A stretch of DNA of 13,059 nt from assembly GCA_018224415.1 (NCBI GenBank), contig JAGTUZ010000117.1:1-13059 (forward strand), written 5' to 3'. The notes below the pieces were generated by a model. That model was given only the letters and a program-made list of their open reading frames with translations. It did no database searches and was not told the origin of the DNA. The DNA is from Bacteroidota bacterium. GTDB lineage: Bacteria; Bacteroidota; Ignavibacteria; SZUA-365. A program made the position numbers and the translations under genes. Of this stretch, positions 7,233 to 13,059 are shown piece after piece (positions within the stretch are counted from its first letter, which is position 1; each line of letters begins with the position of its first letter).

Positions 7233-7576
7233 CCCTTCCTCCCATCGAGTTCGTCCAGATCGTCGAGACCGCTTGCCTGGTAGGTCCGCTTGATCAACAC
7301 AAGGAAAAAGGCGAACAGTCCGAAACTGATCACGATCGCGGTGAGGATAAGCGCCTGCGGAAGCGGATCGGCATACGGCTGCTCGAGCTGCCGCGCGCCT
7401 TCGGCAACGATCGCGGGCGCTGCGCCCTTCAATCCGCCAGCGGTGAAGATGACCAGGTTTGCGGCGTGACCAATGAAAATCAGGCCAAGCACCAGCCGCA
7501 TGAGACTGCGGCGGAGGATGAGAAACACTCCAGCCGCAAACAGGACACCACTGAGAATGGCGAGAAGCAGTTGCAT
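7229..7576 (-). CDS. mrpC: Na+/H+ antiporter subunit MrpC (MnhC)
   Basis: This 115-aa subunit is homologous to NuoK, with three helices. Conserved GHAANLVIF and DPLPQALILTAIVISFG are present. Q74, T79 and G86 match, with a constant offset of four, the Gln70, Thr75 and Gly82 positions tested in Bacillus MrpC. The start is a choice: GTG at 7585 would overlap mrpB by 8 bases but would have GGAGG immediately adjacent with no spacing. ATG at 7576 has GGAGG nine bases upstream and one base between it and the mrpB stop, so it is preferred. The stop overlaps mrpD. The charged C-terminal tail (DDLDELDGRKG) is cytoplasmic by analogy. Confidence 0.94.
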   Translation of the reverse strand: MQLLLAILSGVLFAAGVFLILRRSLMRLVLGLIFIGHAANLVIFTAGGLKGAAPAIVAEGARQLEQPYADPLPQALILTAIVISFGLFAFFLVLIKRTYQASGLDDLDELDGRKG

Positions 7577-7577
7577 G

Positions 7578-8006
7578 TCAGCCACCCTCCCCTTCGGCTT
7601 CGACCAAGGCGAAAAAGATGGTCAGCACAAAACCGATAACCGCGAGGTAGACACCGAGATCAAACCACAGCGGTGTGCCCAACGGAAGGGACCCGATAAA
7701 AGGCAACTCCGGGTGCCACCACATGCCGGTGAGGAAAGGACGACCGGCGATCAACGCAGGCAGGCCGGCGGACAGGGCGACGAGCAGGCCGACGGCGAGA
7801 AGGGTACGGGGGACGATACGCAGCCAGCGCCTCGCCGGCGCGGGACCCAGAGCCATCGCGTAGAACGCGATTGCCGAAGCGGCAAGCAGTCCGCCGATGA
7901 ATCCGCCGCCCGGCGCGTTGTGGCCACGCAGGAGCAGAAAGAGGGACGCCAGACTGAGCAGCGGCGTCAGCGATCGTGCGGCGATGCGGAGGATGACCGA
8001 ACTCAT
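7578..8006 (-). CDS. mrpB: Na+/H+ antiporter subunit MrpB (MnhB)
   Basis: This 142-aa subunit has four hydrophobic helices and the MnhB signature GHNAPGGGFIGGLLAASA at residues 28-45. P32 and F36 correspond, with an offset of five, to the Pro37 and Phe41 positions studied in Bacillus MrpB. The loop after helix 3 contains TPLWFDLGVYLAV, also typical. AAGGAGG lies seven bases before the ATG at 8006, and the ATGA overlap with the mrpA stop indicates coupling. The length is normal. In this operon MrpB is a separate protein, while the MbhD/MbhE-like domains are at the MrpA C-terminus, as in group 1 Mrp operons. Confidence 0.96.
   Translation of the reverse strand: MSSVILRIAARSLTPLLSLASLFLLLRGHNAPGGGFIGGLLAASAIAFYAMALGPAPARRWLRIVPRTLLAVGLLVALSAGLPALIAGRPFLTGMWWHPELPFIGSLPLGTPLWFDLGVYLAVIGFVLTIFFALVEAEGEGG
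7586..7590 (-). promoter_or_regulatory. Ribosome binding site that decides the mrpC start
   Basis: GGAGG on the minus strand lies nine bases upstream of the ATG at 7576 and directly abuts the alternative GTG at 7585. Its spacing supports the ATG. It lies within the last codons of mrpB. Confidence 0.7.
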
Positions 8007-10354
8007 GTCGATTCCTCCTTCCCTTCGTCCGATGCCGACAGGTCGTCCGGGATTTCGTCCTCCGTCCGGCGGAGCTTGAGCAGCGCATACACGCCAAACG
8101 CCGCAACGGCGATCACGGTGATTTCACCGAGTGTGTCCAACGCGCGGAAATCCACGAGAATGACGTTCACCACGTTGCGTCCGAAACCTTGAGCCAGACT
8201 GTTTTCCGCGAAAAAGCCGGAGATGGACGGACGGAACTGCACCTCGGCGGCGAGAAGTGCGAGGGCGGTGACAACCGCACCGGAGGCGAGGGCGATGGTG
8301 CCGTCCCGCAGCCGCGTGAAGAACGACGACCGCTTTCGGAGCTGCGGCAATCTTGCCACGACGAGAACGAAAATGATCACCGTCAACGTCTCGACGAGGA
8401 TCTGCGTGATGGCGAGGTCGGGAGCGCTGTAAAAAATGAAAATGAGCGAAACGCCGAAGCCGATGACGCCGAGTCCCGCCACGGCGACCAGTCGCGTGCG
8501 CGCAACCAGTACCAACACGGTGGCCGCGATGATCAGCAGCACGAGACCATATTCGTACAGCGCGACGCCTTCGAGCGTCCACTCGACGGGAAAGGCCGGT
8601 AGCGAAAGGAGCGCACGCGCGAGGAGGATCAGCACGGCCACGATCACCGTCACCAGATAGCTGCGCAGGCTGCCGTTCTGCATCAGCCGGGTTGTCGCCG
8701 CCGCAGCGCCCGGCAGCGACCCAACCGCCCCGTGGTACAGGCCCGTCGGTGTCAGTAACGCGGGCCACCGGACACGACCGGCGAAACGCCGCGCGAGGCG
8801 GCGCAGGGCGAATAGCAGGACGCCGAGCACGACGGTAAACACGCTGAGCAGAAAAACCAGATTGACGCCATGCCAGAGAGCGAGGTCGACGTCAAGTTGT
8901 GTCGCGCGCACCGCGGCTGCCGCGGGCTCGATCAGCACTTCGCCGAGCACATCCGGGAAGAGTCCGAATAACAGACCCATCGATCCCATAAGCAGCGGAC
9001 CGATCCAGAAGGCGATGCCGCCTTCGTGCACGCCGGCAGGACGGCGTTCACGGGCCGCGAGAAATGGACGGATGCCAACGATCAATGCCACCGCGATGTT
9101 GGCGGCGTTGGCCAATACACCGGAGGCAAGCAGCAGCAGCGCGGCTGCCGGGGCCTGCAGCTTCGCCTCGTACATGAGTTCCTTCCCGATGAAGCCGAGC
9201 AGCGGAGGGAAGCCGGTCATCGACAGCGCCGCCAGTATGGCTGCGGCACCGGTGAACGGCAGCACGCGAAGAAGGCCGCCCAGACGGCGGACGTCACGGG
9301 TTCCTGCTTCGTGGTCGACGCTGCCGGCGACCATGAACAGCGCGCCCTTGTATAGCGAATGGACAACGAGAAATACCAGCATCGCCTTGGCAGCGAGATC
9401 GGTGCCGATCCCGATGAGCAGTACCAGCATTCCCAGCGCGCTGACGGTGGAATAGGCGAGCAGGCGCTTGAGATCGGTCTGCGCGAACGCCATCAACGCG
9501 CCGACCAGCATGGTCGCGGCGCCTGCGAACGTGACAAGATAGTGCCACTCGGCACTGCCTCCGAGCAGCGGCGTCATCCGCGCCAGCAGGTACACACCGG
9601 CCTTGACCATCGTCGCGGAATGAAGATAGGCGCTGACCGGCGCCGGAGCGGCCATCGCGCCGGGCAGCCAGAAATGGAACGGGGCCTGAGCGGATTTGGT
9701 GAACGCTCCGAGCAGCACCAGAAACAGCGCCGGGGTGTAGAGCGGACTCGCATGCACCTGCTCCGCGCGCTGCAGCAGTTCGCTGAATTCGAAGGTCCCC
9801 CCTGCTGCCGCCGCGATGAGTATCAGACCGGCAAGCAGCGCCAGACCGCCCGCTCCGGTCACCAGCAGTGCCTGCAGGGCAGAGCGGCGGGATTCGACGC
9901 TCTCGTGATTATACCCGATGAGCAGGAAAGACGTGATCGAGGTCAGTTCCCAGAACACAAACAAGGCGATAAGATTGTCGGACAGCACCAATCCCAGCAT
10001 CGCCGCCATGAACAAAAAGAGAAACGCATGAAAACGTCCGAGACGTGGCGCCCCCTTCAGATAGCCACCGGCATAGATCACAACCAGCGCGCCGATGCCG
10101 GTGATCAGAAGGAAGAAAAGCGCGCTGAGACCGTCGAAGCGGAAAGACAGCGAGACGCCGAGCGACGGAATCCACGCGACCCGCTCGAGCAGCGGCGCTG
10201 CGGCAACGTCCGGAAGACGCGTGATTCCCCAGACGAAAAGCCCCGCTGGAAACAAAGCGAGCAGCCAGCCGCTCCAATCGCGCGTGAAGCGCACCACGAC
10301 GGGCGCTGCCGCGGCGACGGCGAAGAGCAGGAGAATGATGGTCAGGAACTGCAT
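8003..10354 (-). CDS. mrpA: Na+/H+ antiporter subunit MrpA (MnhA)
   Basis: This 783-aa, largest subunit of the Mrp antiporter is a NuoL-like protein with extra C-terminal domains. Key charged residues of the antiporter core are visible: E136 in LFVFWE, K220 in GAFTKSAQAPFHFWLPGAM, H245 and K251 in SAYLHSATMVKAGVY, and DLKRLLAYSTVSALG. From about residue 600 a DUF4040/MbhD-like segment follows (VSLIFIFYSAPDLAITQILVET), then an MbhE-like segment from about 680 (DFRALDTLGEITVIAVAAFGVY). The start at 10354 gives the usual hydrophobic N-terminus (FLTIILLLFAV). No Shine-Dalgarno lies close to it, and the open frame extends 36 codons further up with polar sequence unlike the family, so the exact start is less certain than the gene. 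First gene of mrpABCDEFG; 148 bases separate it from argH on the same strand. Confidence 0.96.
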   Translation of the reverse strand: MQFLTIILLLFAVAAAAPVVVRFTRDWSGWLLALFPAGLFVWGITRLPDVAAAPLLERVAWIPSLGVSLSFRFDGLSALFFLLITGIGALVVIYAGGYLKGAPRLGRFHAFLFLFMAAMLGLVLSDNLIALFVFWELTSITSFLLIGYNHESVESRRSALQALLVTGAGGLALLAGLILIAAAAGGTFEFSELLQRAEQVHASPLYTPALFLVLLGAFTKSAQAPFHFWLPGAMAAPAPVSAYLHSATMVKAGVYLLARMTPLLGGSAEWHYLVTFAGAATMLVGALMAFAQTDLKRLLAYSTVSALGMLVLLIGIGTDLAAKAMLVFLVVHSLYKGALFMVAGSVDHEAGTRDVRRLGGLLRVLPFTGAAAILAALSMTGFPPLLGFIGKELMYEAKLQAPAAALLLLASGVLANAANIAVALIVGIRPFLAARERRPAGVHEGGIAFWIGPLLMGSMGLLFGLFPDVLGEVLIEPAAAAVRATQLDVDLALWHGVNLVFLLSVFTVVLGVLLFALRRLARRFAGRVRWPALLTPTGLYHGAVGSLPGAAAATTRLMQNGSLRSYLVTVIVAVLILLARALLSLPAFPVEWTLEGVALYEYGLVLLIIAATVLVLVARTRLVAVAGLGVIGFGVSLIFIFYSAPDLAITQILVETLTVIIFVLVVARLPQLRKRSSFFTRLRDGTIALASGAVVTALALLAAEVQFRPSISGFFAENSLAQGFGRNVVNVILVDFRALDTLGEITVIAVAAFGVYALLKLRRTEDEIPDDLSASDEGKEEST

Positions 10355-10502
10355 CGCTGTGTATCGAATGACGGATTCTGTGACTGCGCCTCCCCGACAA
10401 CCCGGAGGTTCGATCTTTTCCTGAACAACGAGGCAGGTCGATTCGTTTCGGACAGACGGCAAAATCGACGGTCAACAATGCAGATTTGGCAAAAAGCGCG
10501 GG

Positions 10503-11849
10503 TCAGTCCTCCGCTGGCGCCCGGAGCAGCATGGCAAAGGCCTCGTCTCGCCGGGAGAATGAAAATCGCGCGGTTTCGGTTGCGAGTGCCTGGCGAATGC
10601 GGTGATTGGCGAGATTGCCCGGACTGCCTTCATGCGTGGACGCGGTCACCGACGGCGTTGCGAGCGATCCTGCACGAAGCTGCTCCGCCACTTCACGGTA
10701 CGCGTCGCGGAACGGCAGGCCGCTATCCATCCGTTGACGGATGGCGTCGACGCTGAAGATTTCGGCGTACCGTCCGTCGGCAAGGATGTCGTCGCGAAGG
10801 TCGATGAATTCCAGCACATGGCGCAGCACCTGGATGCATTCAAGCAAGTCATCGATGGACGGAAATAGGGTTTCCTTGATGATCTGCAGGTCCCGGTGAT
10901 ACCCGGACGGAAGATTGGCCATGCACAGCGCGATGTCACCCGGCACGGCCTGGATGCGGTTGCAGCGCGCGCGGACGAGTTCGAACACATCGGGATTGCG
11001 TTTGTGCGGCATGATGCTTGAACCAGTGGTGATCTCCTCGCGCAGGCGGACAAAAGCGAAATTGCCCGAAGCGAACAGGCAGACATCGGCGGCGAAACGC
11101 GCGAGCGTCGCCGCGACCGAAGCAAAGGCCTGTGCGGCAATACGTTCGGTTTTTCCACGCGCAAGTTGGGCATCGATTGCGTTGACGTGCATCGTTTCAA
11201 ATCCGAGCAGTTCGGTTGTACGCATGCGATCGATCGGGAAGGCGCTGCCATAGCCGGCGGCGGAACCGAGCGGATTGCGGTCTGCCACCCGATAGGCAGC
11301 ATAAAGGAGTATCAGATCCTCTCCGATGCTTTCCGCATGGGCCGCGAACCACTGGCCGAATGAGGACGGCATGGCCGCCTGCCCGTGTGTGTATCCGGGC
11401 ATTCCCACGCCCGCCGAGTCGTCGGAACGGTCGAGCAGCTCTTCCGCCAGGCCGGCGCTCTGTTCGACGACCTCGCGGATGCGGTCGCGGAGGAACAGCT
11501 TCACATCGACCAGCACCTGGTCGTTCCGTGATCTCGCCGTGTGGATGCGCTTGCCCGCCTCTCCTACTGCCCTGGTGAGCTGCAGTTCGACCTGGGAATG
11601 CACGTCCTCGACGCCTTCCTCGATGGCGAAGCGTCCGGCGATGATGTCGCTGTGAATGGTCTGCAGTCCCCCCTCCACGGCGGCGTGCGCGGCCGCATCC
11701 AGCAGCCCGCATTCCGAGAGCATGCGCGCATGCGCGAGCGAGCCGAGCACGTCGTATTGCGCAAGACGCAGATCGAATTCCGGATCCCTGCCGACCGTGA
11801 AGGCATGGATCAGCGGATCGGTGTGTCCGCCTTTTTCCCAGAGTTTCAT
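10503..11849 (-). CDS. argH: Argininosuccinate lyase
   Basis: This 448-aa fumarase/aspartase-superfamily enzyme cleaves argininosuccinate to arginine and fumarate, the last step of arginine synthesis. The signature GSSIMPHKRNP (276-286) contains the catalytic Ser loop. HTARSRNDQ (103-111) and GYTHGQ (152-157, with the conserved His155) are also present, and EEGVEDVHSQVE is intact. In most homologues GYTH is followed by Leu or Phe; here it is Gly, a mild change. The overall pattern (NRNPLGSAAGYGS-type segment, NLPSGYHRDLQIIKE) is closest to Bacteroidota ArgH as I recall it. GGAGGA lies six bases before the ATG at 11849, which overlaps the argE stop in an ATGA junction. The protein acts in the cytoplasm as a tetramer, as known for the family. 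Confidence 0.96.
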   Translation of the reverse strand: MKLWEKGGHTDPLIHAFTVGRDPEFDLRLAQYDVLGSLAHARMLSECGLLDAAAHAAVEGGLQTIHSDIIAGRFAIEEGVEDVHSQVELQLTRAVGEAGKRIHTARSRNDQVLVDVKLFLRDRIREVVEQSAGLAEELLDRSDDSAGVGMPGYTHGQAAMPSSFGQWFAAHAESIGEDLILLYAAYRVADRNPLGSAAGYGSAFPIDRMRTTELLGFETMHVNAIDAQLARGKTERIAAQAFASVAATLARFAADVCLFASGNFAFVRLREEITTGSSIMPHKRNPDVFELVRARCNRIQAVPGDIALCMANLPSGYHRDLQIIKETLFPSIDDLLECIQVLRHVLEFIDLRDDILADGRYAEIFSVDAIRQRMDSGLPFRDAYREVAEQLRAGSLATPSVTASTHEGSPGNLANHRIRQALATETARFSFSRRDEAFAMLLRAPAED

Positions 11850-12964
11850 CGCAGTTCCTCCGCATAACGTGCGAGCAGCGCGGGATACAGCCGCAGCCCG
11901 CGCGCGAGTTCCTCGAGCGTGATGTATTCCCCGGCCGTGTGCGAGCGTTCCGAACGGCCGGGACCGATTTTCACCGATGGCATCCCGAGCAGCGCCTGGT
12001 CCGACATCGTCGGGGATCCAAACTGTCGCACGCCGAGCGCCTCCGCAGCGAGCACGATGGGATGATCCATGTCAATCGACGACGGCCGCAGGCGCATCGA
12101 CCGCGGTGTCAGTTGTGATTCCACCTGCGCCCGCAGTGTTTCGAGGATTTGCTCGTGCGTGTAACACTCGGTCACGCGAACGTCGACCACAAAACGACAG
12201 ATGTCGGGGATGACGTTGTGCTGCGTGCCCGCCTCGATCTGCGTCACGGTCAGACGGACGGGACCGAGCAGCGGAGAAACATCCGGGAAGCGCAGCAGCT
12301 CGATGCGCGCGATATCGCGGACGGCGATGCTGATCGCATTCACGCCCGTATCGCGCGCCGCGTGACCGGCACGACCCTGCGCAAGGCCGTCGAGCACCAT
12401 CAGCCCTTTCTCCGCCACCGCCAGATCCATGTCCGTCGGCTCACCCACGATGGCGAGGTCCACCGGACCAACATCATCGATCACCGAGGCCACGCCTCCC
12501 GCGCCGGCAATTTCCTCTTCCGCGCTCAATACGAGCAGCAGGTTGAATGGCAGATCGTCCCGGTCGCGCATCGCGAGAAAGGTCTGGCAAAGGGCGACGA
12601 GGCATCCGCCGGCGTCGTTGCTTCCCAGTCCCGTCAGCCGGCCATCCTGGAGCAGGGGTTCGAAGGGATCGCGATCCCACGAGACGACGGGACGCACGGT
12701 GTCATGATGCGAACAGAGCATCACCGTCGGACGACCGGGATCGTGCGTGCGTACGCGTACCCAAAGGTTGTTGCCCTTGCGATGCGGCGTCGCGCCGCGT
12801 GCGGACAGCCAGTCGGCAAGCAGATCCGCGGTGGCTCCCTCCTCGCGACTGAAGGATGGAATACGGATCATCGCCTCCAGCAGGGCAACTGCCTCCTGCA
12901 GCGCCACTGCCTCCCGCAATGCCTCGGTCTCTGACGGTGCCGCGTACTTCCCAGGCGTGTTCAC
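11846..12964 (-). CDS. argE: M20 metallohydrolase, ArgE-type N-acyl ornithine/citrulline deacylase
   Basis: This 372-aa M20-family zinc hydrolase removes the N-acyl group in arginine synthesis. Metal and catalytic residues are complete: H86-x-D88 (SHHDTV), D117 (GSNDAGG), the catalytic Glu in AEEE (149-151), E175 in GEPTD, and H342 in SHTAGEY. RAGHAAR holds the dimer-contact His201. The sequence resembles the Bacteroidota ArgE group. In operons of this type with an ArgF' transcarbamylase, the substrate can be N-acetyl- or N-succinylcitrulline rather than acetylornithine, which cannot be decided here. The start is GTG at 12964, overlapping the argB stop as GTGA. No strong ribosome site is visible, so coupling is likely. 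The first 30 residues contain an Ala/Glu-rich repeat, so a later start such as M32 is conceivable, though it would cut close to the conserved IPSFSREEG. Confidence 0.93.
   Translation of the reverse strand: MNTPGKYAAPSETEALREAVALQEAVALLEAMIRIPSFSREEGATADLLADWLSARGATPHRKGNNLWVRVRTHDPGRPTVMLCSHHDTVRPVVSWDRDPFEPLLQDGRLTGLGSNDAGGCLVALCQTFLAMRDRDDLPFNLLLVLSAEEEIAGAGGVASVIDDVGPVDLAIVGEPTDMDLAVAEKGLMVLDGLAQGRAGHAARDTGVNAISIAVRDIARIELLRFPDVSPLLGPVRLTVTQIEAGTQHNVIPDICRFVVDVRVTECYTHEQILETLRAQVESQLTPRSMRLRPSSIDMDHPIVLAAEALGVRQFGSPTMSDQALLGMPSVKIGPGRSERSHTAGEYITLEELARGLRLYPALLARYAEELR
12873..12926. repeat. Imperfect 18-bp repeat in the argE N-terminus
   Basis: Units at 12873-12890, 12891-12908 and a diverged one at 12909-12926 share GCCTCC followed by a GCA- or CAG-rich part. 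On the coding strand they encode EAVALL, EAVALQ and a related EALR. The repeat is in frame and adds an amphipathic helix-like extension ahead of the M20 domain. Confidence 0.6.
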
Positions 12965-13059
12965 AGGCGCACTTCCGTTCCGCCGTGCGGGGCATCGGCA
13001 TTGAGGAGTTCCAGACCTTCCAGTCCGATGATCAGCACGCGTCGCGTTCCCGCCCGCAG
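12961..13059 (-). CDS. argB: Partial acetylglutamate kinase C-terminus (5' part outside window)
   Basis: The last 32 codons of a minus-strand gene are visible, ending in TGA at 12963-12961. The translated end, AGTRRVLIIG followed by a short variable loop and HGGTEVRL, matches the usual ArgB ending, where a G-x-x-x-V-x-I-I strand precedes a loop and a final GT-x-hydrophobic strand. The position directly upstream of argE, with a GTGA overlap, is the Bacteroidota arginine operon order and supports the call. ArgB phosphorylates N-acetylglutamate (or N-succinylglutamate in some Bacteroidota). The identification rests on a short tail plus context. Confidence 0.7.
   Translation of the reverse strand: MRAGTRRVLIIGLEGLELLNADAPHGGTEVRL

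Noticed and set aside
10389..10408. CCTCC/GGAGG hairpin in the mrpA leader as a ribosome-site switch
   Set aside because: The stem is 5 bp, and the GGAGG is about 35 bases from the chosen start, too far to act as its ribosome site.
9359..10756. Plus-strand open frame of 465 codons over mrpA and the argH end
   Set aside because: Antisense shadow with the same Arg/Gln-rich composition and no domain; it crosses two genes and the intergenic gap.

Overview
The window is high-GC bacterial chromosome. It carries 13 protein genes, two of them cut by the window edges. The lineage that fits best is the Bacteroidota/Chlorobiota/Ignavibacteriota group. The arginine genes at the right edge run argB-argE-argH with overlapping stops and starts, as in Bacteroidota-type arginine operons, and both ArgE and ArgH resemble the Bacteroidota versions of those enzymes. 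Most genes, however, have a clear GGAGG-type Shine-Dalgarno sequence, which typical Bacteroidia and Flavobacteriia lack. An SD-using relative such as Chlorobi, Ignavibacteria or Kapabacteria is therefore more likely. This placement is inference.

Left part (1-4001). A lipoprotein gene, probably DUF5602/TTHB210-like, runs leftward out of the window. Divergent from it is a large KamA-family radical SAM protein of 736 aa. Its two substrate-recognition positions read Lys and Asn, as in glutamate 2,3-aminomutase, instead of the Asp pair of lysine 2,3-aminomutase. The 231-base gap between these two genes holds a perfect 9-bp inverted repeat. After a 232-base gap comes a YrbG-type sodium/calcium exchanger. 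Its last codons and stop lie in the first copy of a 38-bp tandem repeat that fills most of the convergent intergenic space.

Middle (4137-10354, all minus strand). A complete seven-gene Mrp (Mnh) sodium/proton antiporter operon is present in the order mrpA-B-C-D-E-F-G. Its genes are tightly coupled: four of the six junctions are 4-base ATGA overlaps, one is a 1-base TAATG overlap, and one is a 1-base gap. MrpE is a short form lacking about 43 N-terminal residues. A small secreted protein of unknown function follows mrpG after 90 bases on the same strand.

Right part (10503-13059, minus strand). argH, argE and the tail of argB form the end of an arginine biosynthesis operon. It points into the mrp operon across a 148-base gap with no obvious intrinsic terminator.

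Taken together, the window combines arginine synthesis with a sodium-handling set: the Mrp Na+/H+ antiporter, a Na+/Ca2+ exchanger, and an aminomutase whose active-site signature suggests beta-glutamate, a known compatible solute. The salt or osmotic link is a hypothesis. No mobile element, CRISPR array, tRNA or rRNA was seen.
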